A stretch of 64,000 nt of DNA from Anagrus nilaparvatae (GCA_022575985.1 JAKSXM010000272.1:6014001-6078000), one strand, 5' to 3'. Shown: positions 33,779-45,966, counted from the stretch's first letter. Translations and numbers: made by a program. The notes: generated by a model not told the origin, from the letters alone.

Positions 33779-36700
33779 ACTAATAATTAAAAGATTATTA
33801 TGGCCTAAAAATGACCGTTTTTTCATTGTATTTAAAATCATTAAATTTTTACTTCATAAAATATTTGTAATAATAAAATTATTGTTGTAGTTGGTAGTAG
33901 GGCAACAAAATGTCATGCTAAAATGCACAGTCAACTAATTAAAAATGTCGCTTAAATTTTATTTCCGCATTAAAGTCAATTACAAAGAAAGCAACCTGAA
34001 AGTGCATTATTTTATTAATAATATATAGCTTACGAATGTTTAGAGGTTATCAATTCAATGTTATTAAATGTAAGACTAAGTTTGAAATGTATTATTTTAA
34101 AAAAGTCATATTTTAATTAATTAAGATAATGAAACATTAAAATAAAAAAAAAAAAATTTCAAACGAATAATAAATATTAAGCTGACCTAAGCTTGATTTT
34201 TACTACTGGGAATATACCAATGGATAATTCAACACATATCAGAAAGAATAAAAAGGTTTGCTTTAAATTTATTACCAGGTTCTTTTTTTTTATACATAAG
34301 TTATGCAAAAAAGGTATGTATAAACGAAAGGGTTATACAATCGTAAAGAAGAAGAAAACGCAAATTTTAAAATCCCGGGCTTTTGAGCACGCTTACGTGG
34401 TTATAGTATATATTTTAATTCTCCACGCGTTATAAATAGAAAAAGAGAAAATGTGTATAGAGAAAGAATTCTTGTTACGTATAGGTAAAGTGTACATACT
34501 TATAGTTATGAACGAACAGGTCACTCTTGCTCTATGTATATAAAAGATACATGTAAGTTGACCCCGCCTTCGGGATTTTTCTCTTTTTCTCTGGACGCTT
34601 ATGAATATTAATTTTTGTCCCTCAGCTTTTGCCTTTAGCCATTGCGAGAAAACGCGACTGGACATGGACAAATTAGATCTTTCTTTTTATATATGTATGT
34701 ATTTTTTTACCCCTATTTTTTTTTTTTTTTTAATATTTCTGACTTCTCTTTACTTTTTCTCTTACCTCTCTCTATAGATGGTATAAAAATCATTAAAATA
34801 CATGTATGTGTTCGATGCGCCACTACTTCAAAAAAGAAGAATACTTGTACTCTAAGTGACCAAAACTACCGTATACTTTAATAAATTCTTCTTTTGACCG
34901 CAATATTCAAGAGGAAGGAAGTTGAATAACGAAAAATTGCTATAATTAAGGAGTTAATTATGCGAATTTTCATTTTGGACTTCAAAATTTTCAAAGTATA
35001 ATTGTCTTATGTAATTACATAGAATTTTATATTTTATGTAAAGACTTTTGTGTAATTGTCATGTTAAAAAAAAAAAATAACAAATCTTAGGCATTTATTT
35101 GCGTTGAGGTTAAAATTTTTAATTATATTTCTTTGAATATCTCATGTTGCATACTCAAAAATATATATATACTCGGATGAAATTGGAGGAAAAAATTTAT
35201 GTTGAAAAGACAAAAAGGAATCGCAGATGAAATAAATTAATTAAAATTAGTATAAAGCCCAGCAGATAGGTAGAGACGATTCTTTATGTAGGTCTAAAGC
35301 TTTACTTATACCACTTACAAATATATTTAGAGTAGAAAGTTGAATAAATTCAGTAAGTTTTGAAATACTCTGAGGCAAGAGATAGGAAAAGGTATTTATG
35401 CACACATATTTACTATATATTAATGTAAGAGAAAGGGGGTGTTCGCAGGTGGTTCTCTGAATCCGACAATGTCATAACTATAAGGATATATAACCAAGAG
35501 TTAAAACCACACTCTATATATACGAATGTCATATCTCAAAGTAGTTTCTATCTTTACTCTTGCCCTTTCCATCTTTTTAACTTACTATTGCAATCTCTTT
35601 CTGGAATTTTACTATAACTGCAAATATATCCTACTCGTCATTCTCTCTTTCTCTTTCTCACTCTTTCTTTCCACGTATAGATAACTTGCTGCAAAGGGCG
35701 GATCTTATTATTAAGCTAAATCTAATCCGCGAAACAAGTACCTGCCTTGATTTCCCTCTACTTATTATGAATATTGCACCACCCATATACTTCTGACCAC
35801 TACCTACTCTACGTTATTTTAAACAAAATATTTTATATCATAACTTTTCAAAGAAACAACCCTCATATTTTCATTATTTTTTTTATTTTTTCTTTTATTT
35901 TAATTAATGTTTCATTTCATGATTTTAGTAAATTAAAATTTTAGCTGAATATTTATAATTATATTTAATATACCTGATAGTTATGTAAGAAATAGAGAAA
36001 TATATTTTGGATTACCAGAAGATTTTCGAAACTGTGAAAAAACTTTCTCAACTTATAGAATAATAACAACCTTTAATACAATAAATAAAAAAAAATGAAA
36101 ATTCAAGCGGCTATATTTTGAATATTCAATCATTTACGATTTGAAGAGACATTTTTTTAACACTGAAATAAGTTTTTTCACTTGCTAGAGAATTCTTTTT
36201 TGCATATGCATTAAAGTATAAGGGGTAAATTTTAATTGTAAAAATTTTAAAAATAGCAGGTTTCCATAAGAGTAGGATAAGGTAAGAAGGATTTAAAAAA
36301 ACGTGTGGGTCAAAATATAATATTCTACGAAGTTAGCAGATTTTTTATTAAATCGGTAAACTGTGCTCTAGGTAAAGAGGTATCGGTCACTAAAAAAGGG
36401 CTAAACTTTAAATGATTTTTTATAAATATTTAAAATATTATTGAACCTAAGAAAGTATTGCTTGAAATTGAAAATAATTGAAGAATGTAGTCGAAGTTTT
36501 GATGATGTCGACATCCAGATAGAAAATAATTATTGTAGGAATAATAAAGTTACTTCAATTGTCCAAGTTCAAGAGAATTAAAATAAGAAATTTTTAAAAA
36601 TAAATTTTACTCTCCAATAGGCATATAAAATGTAAATTTTAAATTAGTAAATAAGTAAATTAGTAGGGTCCAAGAGCTAGATGCTTTGAAGAAAGATAAC

Positions 36701-38767
36701 TCATCAACAACCAAAAATGAGCCGATAATTGTCGCCGAGATTCCAGCAAATCCTGCAAAGTAGGTAGGTCTCCCTCAGAGCGACCACGAAAATGAATGGT
36801 GCTGATGGATAAATATCATGCGAATAACTCGAAGAATCCTGGAACAATGTCAAGTTTTTGAAGCTAATTAAATGGCCTGAATCTTAAATTATATAAAGAA
36901 GAAAATATAAAAATAAGTTGAAGTTAAAAATAAATTGAAAATAAAAGAAGTTAAATGGGAGAAAAAGAATTAACATATGAAGAATTGTATATTAAAGTAA
37001 AAATAATGGAGTCAGTCATACAGCGCTACCAAAAGCTGCAAACATCAAAAACTGTTTTTGACCAGTTATACTTAATGTAATATCAATAAAAAAAAGTGAT
37101 AATCAAAGTAAGTGAATGTGAGTACTAAGTGAAGACTGAAAATGACAATTAAAAATTAAAATAAAAAAACTTTATGAAATTGTGATTTGAATAGAATGTA
37201 AAGATATGTAAAATTTTTATTTATTTATGTTATTTTTTATCTAAAGAATGTTCCACTTTATAATAAAAAATAGGAGGGGTAATGAAGCATTATACCATGT
37301 TGTGTTCTTATTGGGTGTTTATTTCTAGTAAATTATTCGTTTTTTTTGTCCCCTCAAATAAATATTATCCTTACCTCGTTTAATTTTCAGATGTTATAAA
37401 AAAACTATATGGGTCAATACTAGTGTAAGTGCTTCAATACTGATATTGCTTTTCGAAAGTACAGTATTTACCCAGCTCTGATAAAATTTTATATGTTTTA
37501 TGCAACTAACTTGTAAATTCTTTTGTACTAACTTATTTTGTACAACCCTGTACAATAAATTTTCTAACTAAAAAAAATGTAATTTTAATGAATAAAAAAG
37601 AAAAAACTGTCAGGGTAATATACATAATATGTATTAGGATTAAAAAAAGATCATAAACTTAAATGAATAAGAAATTCTCATTCTGGTATATAAATTTTAT
37701 GTATTTAAGAGTACGACAAAACTCTTTTCAAAAGCTCGTAATTCGTGAAAACATAGTACGCACGTGTATAAGAAAGAAAATTTTCGTGATCTTCTTGTAA
37801 GTTTTGGTTGGTCGTTAAATGAAGTAGATATAGTAAATATCACGTATTATAAGTAAAAGTTGTAATAAAAAAAAAAGAAGAAAATAAAAGAAAGGTTTTA
37901 TTTAAAACGAAAATATTCAACTCTTCAAGTTTGTGTAGTTTTAAAGCATTTACTTACTTAATTTTCTACTAAATCTTATATACCTCTTGATTAAGCAAAT
38001 AATGTTTTATATACTAACCTGAAACAAAAACGATATATAATAATTAGTTAATTAAACCAAGAAAAAAAAGGAAGAAAATACTGTAAAATAAATTTTCTTT
38101 CTAAATTAATTATAATTTAAATTAAAAAACATATGTTAATTAAAAATTTTTTTCTTAATTAATATCGTTCTTAATATTTACTTGGAGATAAATTAAAAAT
38201 AATTAAAATTCAAGAAGCAAATACACAATTATCTATTAATTAGAATAATTGGCTTAAATTTAAGTCTTATAAGAAAATAAAAAATAGTAGAAAAAAAAAA
38301 TTTGTTTCTAACATTTTGTATTCTACGTGAAACACGTTGTCACGCAAAAATTTTCTTGTACGTATAACAGGGTGAATAAGTTTATATTATATAAAAAAAG
38401 AGAGAAGGAAAAAGTTAAATTTAAGAGTTAGAAGAATGACTTTAGACATTAGTAATGTCAAGAGAAGAAATTCTCAAAACATTGTTGTGGATGTGTGTAA
38501 GTTTGTGTGCATAAAGTGGCTATTTTTTACGTTATTATGTATATTTTTGATATATTAGCATCTACCCATACATGTTTTTAACCTACAAAAGAAAGCAGGC
38601 ATTTAGGTTACAGAAAACGACGCAAAGCTTAATATTAAGAAAAATTTAATGGAAGCTTGGATATAAATTTTTCTTTATAATCATTTAATTGGATGATTTA
38701 TTACCTTTTAAATAAATATAGGTGGGCAATTAGTATGGAGTATGATACAATTTAAATTACCGCGATT
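33779..38767. other. Long AT-rich non-coding stretch
   Basis: No protein family was recognised. Pyrimidine-rich runs lie at 34580-34770 and 35640-35675. Two short coding-like frames stand out: about 36669-36770 (VQELDALKKDNSSTTKNEP and on) and a 42-codon ATG frame at about 36956-37081 (MGEKELTYEELYIKVKIMES and on). They may be remnants of a retroelement gag, but this is not established. Confidence 0.35.
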
Positions 38768-39221
38768 GAAATAGTATATTTTTACCCATGGCCATAAAAG
38801 TAAAGAATGGCCCAAATCGCACGTAAATTACCGTCCGAGGCGAAGCCGAAGATGGTAAACTGCGATTTGGGGCATCCTTTTTTTGTGGCCAAGGACAAAA
38901 CATAATTTTTCTTGCTCAGTGTCGAGAAAATGCGTTTTTTCGAATAGCGCAGCGGCCAGAAAACACGCACTTTCTGGACACTAACAAGAAAATTATTTTT
39001 CTTGTTAGTGTCCAGAAAGTGCGTGTTTTCTGGCCGCTGCGCTATTCGAAAAAACGCATTTTCTCGACACTGAGCAAGAAAAATTATGTTTTGTCCTTGG
39101 CCACAAAAAAAGGATGCCCCAAATCGCAGTTTACCATCCTCGGCTTCGCCTCGGACGGTAATTTACGTGCGATTTGGGCCATTCTTTACTTTTGTGGCCA
39201 TGGGTAAAAATATACTATTTC
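38768..39221. repeat. 454-bp near-perfect palindrome with GC-rich hairpins
   Basis: Left arm GAAATAGTATATTTTTACCC, right arm its mirror. The centre is CTAACAAGAA-AATT-ATTTTTCTTGTTAG near 38991-39008. The two arms encode almost identical 62-codon frames on opposite strands, which is a by-product of symmetry. Each arm holds the GCGATTTGGG/CCCAAATCGC pair around CGAGGCGAAGCCGA, and a GGCCGCTGCGC block. Few arm mismatches (such as GAAGATGG against CCATCCTC) imply recent origin or arm-to-arm conversion. Confidence 0.93.
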
Positions 39222-39430
39222 TGTACAGTAGCCACGAAAGTACGATTTCCTGGCCGCTGCGCGGCCAAGGAAATCACTATTTCTCGCTACTGTCGCAGAA
39301 AAATTTTATACGGCCCTTGTCCATAAATAAAGAATGCCCCAAATCGCAGTTTACCATCCTCGGCTTCGCCTCGTAATTTACGTGCGATTTGGGCCATTCT
39401 TTACTTTTCTGGACACGAGCCGTAAATATA
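39222..39430 (+). repeat. Third, diverged half-copy of the hairpin repeat
   Basis: CTGGCCGCTGCGCGGCCAAG, then ATGCCCCAAATCGCAGTTTA, CGGCTTCGCCTCG, and ACGTGCGATTTGGGCCATTC follow in the same order as the right arm of the palindrome. GGCCGCTGCGCGGCC is itself a perfect hairpin. An 8-base loss removes GGACG between CTCG and GTAATTT. Confidence 0.85.
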
Positions 39431-40487
39431 CTATTATTGTTGTAAAAAAAATTTGGTTTGTGTCGGTTTGTGTCAATGAATTTTAGATAATCAACAAAGG
39501 AATGATTTTGATTAAAAATACTTTTAATTATAACATGTGAAAAATAGTATGCAATTTATATTTAAAAGAATTTACCTATCTTAGTTAGTTTACCTATACT
39601 ATATTTTTAGTTATACTATTAATAATTCACTAATACTTGTAGTAAATTTTGCAATTGAATTTCCTTCTTTAAAGGACAGCCAATAATAAATAAAAATAAA
39701 ATTTTATCTAAGCAAAAAATGTACATAATTTATAGCTATTTTTTTATGTATGGATAAATATAATAATTTTCTATCAAAAGCATTCGTATATAATAAAGTA
39801 GATCAGAAAAATAAATATAAAAAAACTTAAATCGAAAGTCATTAAGGCAAAATAAGAGATTTAAATTTTCTTCTTATTTCATATACATTATCTTATTTTC
39901 CTTTTTACGTGTGATTCTTATAATATATACACAATTTAAAAGTAAAAAAAAAAAATATTCCATTAACTTCTCAATTCGTAAAATTTCCCATTAGGTGAAA
40001 TAGGAAAGACGTTAAAATCCAATATATAAAATAAGAATTATTCAAAATAATTTAAATTGATGTATCAATCTCATCTTTTTTTTTATCTTCATTTCCTCGT
40101 TTTTATTTTTTAAGTAATATATCTCTCTCTGGGTAATAAAAAAACAAGAACATAAATTATGTATCCTCTCAGATTTATTAGAGAACTCTGTAATATCCAA
40201 TATAATTTAAATTTTTATAAGATTTTCGATATGGACTTTTTGAGTATTCTTAAATTTTTTTATTCTGTCTCATCCTGGTGTAAAACTTAAAATCATGTTT
40301 ATAAATTATAGAAATTTTTCCTTCTAAAAATTATTACGCTCATTTATGTATATTATTAAGTTTTATACAGCTTAATTGTGTTTGTTTTTACTTTATATTT
40401 TAGGAAAAGTTCTGTTAAGTTAGGAGCTCAAAACAATCAGAACTTAAACGAGGTTGGGTTGGATTTTGGATTGAGATGAAAAGTATA
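39431..40487. other. AT-rich stretch, no gene seen
   Basis: No coding frame or known repeat was identified. Confidence 0.35.
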
Positions 40488-40609
40488 AAAAAAACTTATA
40501 ACCGGTTTCTGTAAATAAAAGATCAAAATAAAATGCAGCCATGTAGATAAAAAATTTTAGAATTTTGCAACGGATTAAGCCTTTTTAATTGATTACAAAA
40601 AAACGGCTT
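40488..40609 (+). repeat. Fragment of the poly-C repeat start
   Basis: AAAACTTATAACCGGTTTCT and GTAAATAAAAGATC match the opening of copies A and B, after which similarity stops before the Penelope-like sequence. It may be a truncated copy cut by the Penelope insertion. Confidence 0.4.
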
Positions 40610-42530
40610 TAGGTTGTGTTTAGACAAACTGGACTTTTACCAGAAATATATGTGAATCATTTTGAACAAAACCATATTTTTTTAAACACAAATAAATTTT
40701 ATAATATCATTAAATTTTATAATATATATGGGTGGTTTTCGCAGGAACGGTATACATAGTGCCTCCTCCATTTATATCCGAAACTAAAGCTCTTTTACAC
40801 TTTTTTTTCTTTTAAAAAGTTCATAAATAATATTTTTTTAAAGTCACAACCTACTATGCATATATTGGTAACTTAATAAAAAAATTTTCTGGAGCATATG
40901 TGTTCAAATTGTCGCCACCGTCTGCTGTCCTTTTGCTTAACTGTAAACTTTGAGTATTAACAAACGGCTTAAAATTTGAACTTAAATTTTTCTGTAGGAT
41001 GCATATGACGTATTTAGGTCCCAAAAACTCATTTTTTTCAACGAAACAAATTTTCATGTAACCCTCTTAGCTTATCGTCGCTTATAAGTCTGTCCCCCGG
41101 TTTTAGCTATTTTTAAGCTTCCCATCTTTTATGAGAGTGCACTCTATATGTATGCACTTAAAAGCACTGTTGTATTTTTTTTTTTACTTAACTACTCATA
41201 TATGAACCGTGGAAAACTTAAAATTTTAAATATAAAAGCTTTAACTATGAAAATTAAACCTATTAAATTTTTAAAACGCTTTTACAAAAAAAAAATGTCG
41301 CCACCGTCCATGTCGTTTTCTCCAAGTGTATGTCATATATTACTTAATATATCTTGTTCAGTTATGTGTTTTGATGGAAAAATAAGATACCCAGAGTTTG
41401 AGAAAATTTGATGGCTTCAATACAAAGTTATTTCAATAATACATTCAAAATGTCGCAACCGTCCATAACGCCACCGTCTGCATAAATAAAAAAATCCCAT
41501 AAGAATAACACGTAGAATTTATTTTTACATTTGTAGCAGTACCACTGAAAATTTTAGGTTTATGGACATTGATAAACATTAAAATACAAAAAAAATTAAA
41601 AAAAAAATATAATTAGTGTTGTGCCGTAAACAATAAAAAAATATATAGTTACAGTGAAAACCACCCATATATTTTGATGACACTTTTATTCTAATACAAG
41701 GCTCAAATAGAGAAATAGAAAATTTAAAGAATTATTTAAAAAACATAAACAAAATTATACAGTTCACTTTAGAAATTAAAGAAAATAATTCAATAAAATT
41801 TCTAGATTTAATTATATACAAATCAGGTAATGAATTTAAATACAAGATATACAGAAAACCAACAACAACTGATGTAACAATTCATACAACATCTCATCAT
41901 CCATATTCACAAAAAATGGCATATAATTCATTTAAGCTTAGATTACTAACTGTTCCTCTAGAACCAGATGATTTCCAAAAAGAATTAAACATCATCAAAC
42001 AAATTGCCATTGCCAACGGTTACAATAGTGAAATTGTAAATAAACTCATCAAGAAACAACAGCACAAGAAAAAACATCCAAATTTACCAAAAGATAATGC
42101 AAAATATATATCACCTGTATATGGTAATTTTACGGAACCCATTTTAACTGAAATATTTAAAAAATTAATTAATAAAATTGCGTTTCGGGCTGAAAACAAG
42201 ATCCAAAAAATACTGCATCAAACAAAAAGTACCTAATGAGAGTCCAAAAGTGGAATATATAAAAATGAATGTAGTGATTGCGATTGCGCATATATTGGAC
42301 AAACAGAACGAACTTTTGACAAAACATTATCACAGCAAATTATGCAAAACATCTTGATTCCACAAAACATAATGGTTCAAAATTAAATGAAAATTTAAAG
42401 GTGCTACATACATGTAAAAAAGGTAATATTATGGATGCACTAGAAGAATATGAGATTTACAAAGCATCTAAAAATAATGAAAATTTACTAAATGAACAGT
42501 TAAAATTTAAAAATAATATTATACAATTAA
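40610..42530 (+). pseudogene. Penelope-like RT/GIY-YIG coding region, interrupted
   Basis: Upstream part: LPEIYVNHFEQNHIFLN and NIIKFYNI (about 40640-40729). Downstream of the inserted DNA element it resumes with YFDDTFIL (from about 41670), SIKFLDLIIYKSG, YRKPTTTDV, the MAYNSFKLRLLTVPL linker, IIKQIAIANGYNSEIV and KYISPVYGNF. A stop or shift near 42236 leads to the nuclease in other frames: CSDCDCAYIGQTERTF, AKHLDSTKHNGSKL-like residues and DALEEYEIYKASK (to about 42525). Alignment with copy 1 places the interruption inside FY-N-I-Y-F-DD, exactly at the RT active site. Confidence 0.9.
40730..41666. mobile_element. 937-bp non-autonomous DNA element in the RT active site
   Basis: Termini GGGTGGTTTTC and GAAAACCACCC are flanked by ATATAT on both sides (40724-40729 and 41667-41672). 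Removing the element plus one ATATAT rebuilds a frame matching the other Penelope copy residue for residue around the YxDD motif. Because ATATAT is self-similar, the true duplication may be 2, 4 or 6 bp with a longer terminus. The interior has three or four copies of a CGCCACCGTC-like word and no convincing protein. Confidence 0.9.
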
Positions 42531-43412
42531 TAAGCCGACTATTTTTTATAATTATATAAAAAGTTAAAATGATAAATGTGATATCCCAACTATAATGAAA
42601 TTAGATAATGTAATAGTTAATAATCTTAGTGATACAGTGAATTTATTTGCTACAAAATTTGGAAGTGTTTACACAAAAGATAGCTTAACTTATAGAAATG
42701 TTGTTACTCTCTCAAATAATAGTATTGGTAATATGGTTTTTACGGAGCAGGAAGTTAGTGATTGCATTGATAGGATTGGCTGACACCTTAAGTGTTGGTC
42801 CAAACTATGTTCATATTTTACTTATAAAAAATTGTATGGCTGTACTCCTGAAGCCAATTACTGAACTATTTAATCTTTCTATTAAATTGTGTGTACCCAG
42901 ATTTGTGGAAAAAATCATTCATAACACCAGCTTTTAAGAATGGTGATATCCATGATGTATCTAATTACAGACCTTTAGTAAAAATTTGTTCTTTGGCTAA
43001 GATCTTTGAAAAATTAGTTCATGAAAGGCTTTATAGGTAATTAGTTGGGTACATTATTGATAAACAACATGGTTTCTTAGCGGAAAGATCAACTATTACC
43101 AACTTAAATGTTCTGGTTGATGATATTGTTTATAATTCATGTGAAGGTTATATTACTGACATAATATACACAGATTTTCAGCGGGCGTTTGACAAAGTTG
43201 ACTGCAATATTTTAATAAACAAATTCGAATATTATGGTATTCACAGTAATTTATTGGAATGGTTTTGTTCTCTCCTAATTGGAAGAACGCAAAGATTGAG
43301 AATTGAGAAAGTAGTATCAACTGATGAAATCATAGTCACTTCTGGAGTTAGCCAAGGATCTAACCTTGGACGACTTCTTTTTCTTATTTATATTAATGAT
43401 ATTAAGTACTAT

Positions 43413-44412
43413 CAAGGGGAGTTCAATACATTTGGAACACCGAATTACACCAAATGGTTATGGATGAGTTTGTTATGTTGAAAAAACATGCCGACTACCC
43501 TCCGTTCCTTCCAATGGGCCTTCTGAGCCTACAAATGCAGGGCTCAATGTTATAAAATAGGATTTTTTGGTAATTTTCAAAAAAACGCCAAAACCTCGCA
43601 AGTTAACCAAAACTCTTCTGGATGGTCTCATTTTTTTGGTTTAAGTATCACCTTTCATACGCCGTAAACCGAAACTTATTATCACTAATTCTCTCATCAC
43701 TATAGCCAATTAACCAAACGGTCATTTTTAGCTAAAAATGACCAATTTTTAAAATGCTGCCAAATTTGTAATTTCTGACAAAAATGGGTTTTAAAGGTCT
43801 AAAAAAATTTGTACAAGCTTCAAGTTTTCAAAAATTTTTTGCTCGCCTCATTTCCTTGATTCGTTTTTAAGAAATGGCTCTTCAAAGTTAGCATTAAAAA
43901 TGAGCTTTTTTAAAAAATCGTAAAATTGGGACTGTGACTTCTAATTATCATATCTGGTTAACAAATAATCGCAAAAGGTAAAGTCAAGAAGTTTTGGAAA
44001 TTTGAAGCTTGTACAAATTTTTTCAGACCTATAAAACCCATTTTCGTCAGAAATTACAAATTTGGCAGCATTTTAAAAATTGGTCATTTTTAGCTAAAAA
44101 TGACTGTTTGGTTAATTGGCTATAGTGATGAGAGAATTAGTGATAATAAGTTTCGGTTTACGGCGTATGAAAGGTGATACTTAAACCAAAAAAATGAGAC
44201 CATCCAGAAGAGTTTTGGTTAACTTGCGAGGTTTTGGCGTTTCTTTGAAAATTACCAAAAAATCCTATTTTATAACATTGAGCCCTGCGTTTCTAGGCCC
44301 AGAAGGCCCATTGGAAGGAACGGAGGGTAGTCAGCATGTTTTTTCAACATAAAAAACTCATCCATAACCATTTGGTGTAATTCGGTGTTCCAAATGTATT
44401 GAACTCCCCTTG
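43413..44412. mobile_element. 1000-bp foldback element inserted in the RT gene
   Basis: Ends CAAGGGGAGTTC and GAACTCCCCTTG, flanked by TAT on both sides (43410-43412, 44413-44415). Arms of about 430 bp pair almost throughout around a centre near 43890. Removing it with one TAT gives an uninterrupted KYYVQHSKF reading, so the boundaries are firm. It has no coding potential. Superfamily is uncertain: a 3-bp duplication would allow several DNA transposon groups. Halves of the same family occur at 10069 and 18702. Confidence 0.93.
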
Positions 44413-45101
44413 TATGTACAGCACTCTAAATTCCTACTCTTTGCTGATGACCTTAAACTGTATAAACGTATTAGAACTTATGATGATTTTGTAATGTTGC
44501 AAAATTATTTGTCTGGTGTTAATGAATGGTGCAATAGGAACAAGATGATATTGGAAATAAAAAAATGCTCGGCTGTTACTTATGGCAAAAAAATAATTGT
44601 TAAATAAAATTAATGACAAGGTGTTAAATCGAAATTTAGTCATAAAAGATCTTGGCATTTATTTCGATTCAACATTAATTTTCCAAAATCGTATTGATTT
44701 TATTGTAGCTAAGATGACAAAAATTATAAATCTTTTAAAAAGACATACAAAAGATTTCAGATCTGTTGATGTATTTAAAAGAGTCTACTTTTCTTATATA
44801 TATAATGGTATAATGTATGGCTCTCAAATTTGGGGGTCTTTAAATAAAGGGCAATTGAAGCAACTTGAAGCACTAAACCATAAGTTTGTAAACTTCAGGT
44901 TTGTTGCTTACAGGATGGGGATGCCTATGCAAATCATTGATCATGACTATCTTGCTATTAAGACAAAGCTAGATATTGCCACAATTACTAGTGCTATAAA
45001 GAAAACTGACCTAACCTGTCTTAGTAAAATTGTTAATAATTTTATTGACTCTCAATCTATATTATCAAAACTGCTTTATCGTGTGTCTCAAAGTAGTCTT
45101 A

Positions 45102-45244
45102 GGCTGCTTCCACACGGAGCGCTTTAAACACAAACTTAGCGTTAAATCTGTAGTTATATTACATATATGTATATACTACGCAATGTATTTTAAACACAGG
45201 TTTGAGATAACTTTGTGTTTAAAGCGCTCCGTGTGGAAGCAGCC
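45102..45244. mobile_element. 143-bp Harbinger-type MITE
   Basis: Perfect terminal inverted repeats of about 33 bp begin GGCTGCTTCCACACGGAGCG. TTA flanks both sides (45099-45101 and 45245-45247). A TTA/TAA 3-bp duplication is the PIF/Harbinger pattern. Taking out the MITE and one TTA restores the RT frame through SSLRSLNYV. Confidence 0.93.
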
Positions 45245-45933
45245 TTAGATCTCTTAATTATGTCTTTGAAACGCCTTATCATTTGAATGAATTCTCAAAC
45301 AAATCAGTTTTAATAAGAATTTGTAATACTTATAATGAGCATAAAGATTTGTTTGATGTGTTTGGTGACTCTATTTATACTGTTAGAGGTCTAACTTGCA
45401 AGATATTGAATTATACTTGAGTTACTTTTATTAATTTGTGATACTAGACTATACTACAACTAATCATAAAAGATACTTAAAAATCTGTATTTTTCTTTTT
45501 TATATACTCTTTAGATTTTAATATTTTTTTTTAACTAGCATATCTTTTGATTACTCTGCTTATAAAAATATTGTAAAAATGTAATTAATAAATTTATATT
45601 GTAATAATTATTTGGGATCACTGATCCTATTTATTAAATAAAAAAATTAATAAATAAATTATATATAATACAGCCATTAAATTAAATACCATTTAAGAAT
45701 ACAGCTGAAATTAAAATAATAATAATAACAAAACAACAAAATATCTCTTAAATTTAAATTTAATAATATTTAGTGTACAATCGGCATTACATCGGTGCGC
45801 ACCTCGCAAATAAAATGTAATAAAGTGACAGTGTTAATGATAACATATTGTAAAAATAGTGTAAATACATAATTTTATTAATTTTATTAATTATTGACAA
45901 TAAATTGACATAATTTTGTAAATATTAGGAAAA

Positions 45934-45966
45934 CCTGATGATGGAACAAATGTTCCGAAACATGCC
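45934..45966 (+). ncRNA. Hammerhead-ribozyme-like motif, Penelope copy 2
   Basis: CCTGATGA, stem II GGAAC-AAAT-GTTCC (45943-45956), then GAAA and CATGCC. The core boxes CUGAUGA and GAAA and a perfect 5-bp stem II are present. The expected self-complementary stem III plus cleavage triplet (ACAUGUC in copy 1) reads ACATGCC, which would lose the UH cleavage site. No convincing stem I partner was found nearby, so activity would need a dimer and is doubtful. The location after the GIY-YIG gene fits known Penelope-like elements. Confidence 0.55.

Larger units (their letters stand above)
42595..45420 (+). pseudogene. Non-LTR reverse transcriptase, interrupted
   Basis: Pieces in order: FTEQEVSDCIDRIG, KKSFITPAFKNGD, NYRPLVKICSLAKIFEKLV, HGFLAERSTITNL, IYTDFQRAFDKVDCNI (motif A), TSGVSQGSNLG (motif B), LIYINDIKYY. 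Then comes the 1000-bp insert, then VQHSKFLLFADDLKLY (motif C), GIYFDSTLIFQNR and YNGIMYGSQIWGS. After the second insert the frame runs RSLNYVFETPYHL to a stop at 45418-45420. A TAA at about 43040 and several shifts (42781, 42937, 44600) kill it. Apart from those, the frame is well kept across both insertion points. Confidence 0.9.
42590..45660 (+). mobile_element. 5'-truncated non-LTR retrotransposon inside Penelope copy 2
   Basis: It starts just upstream of the RT domain, so the endonuclease is missing, a typical 5' truncation. It ends with an AATAAA-rich 3' tail near 45600-45660. It holds two later insertions (43413-44412 and 45102-45244). RT sequence differs clearly from the 26.2-kb element and is closer in style to the fragment at 57379-58497. 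Confidence 0.85.

Noticed and set aside
36669..37081. Short gag-like coding pieces
   Set aside because: Codon content is suggestive, but the pieces are too short and unlinked to any retroelement domain to annotate.
38782..39207. Pair of near-identical 62-codon proteins on opposite strands
   Set aside because: They are an automatic result of the palindrome; reading frames are not conserved in the copy at 13137.
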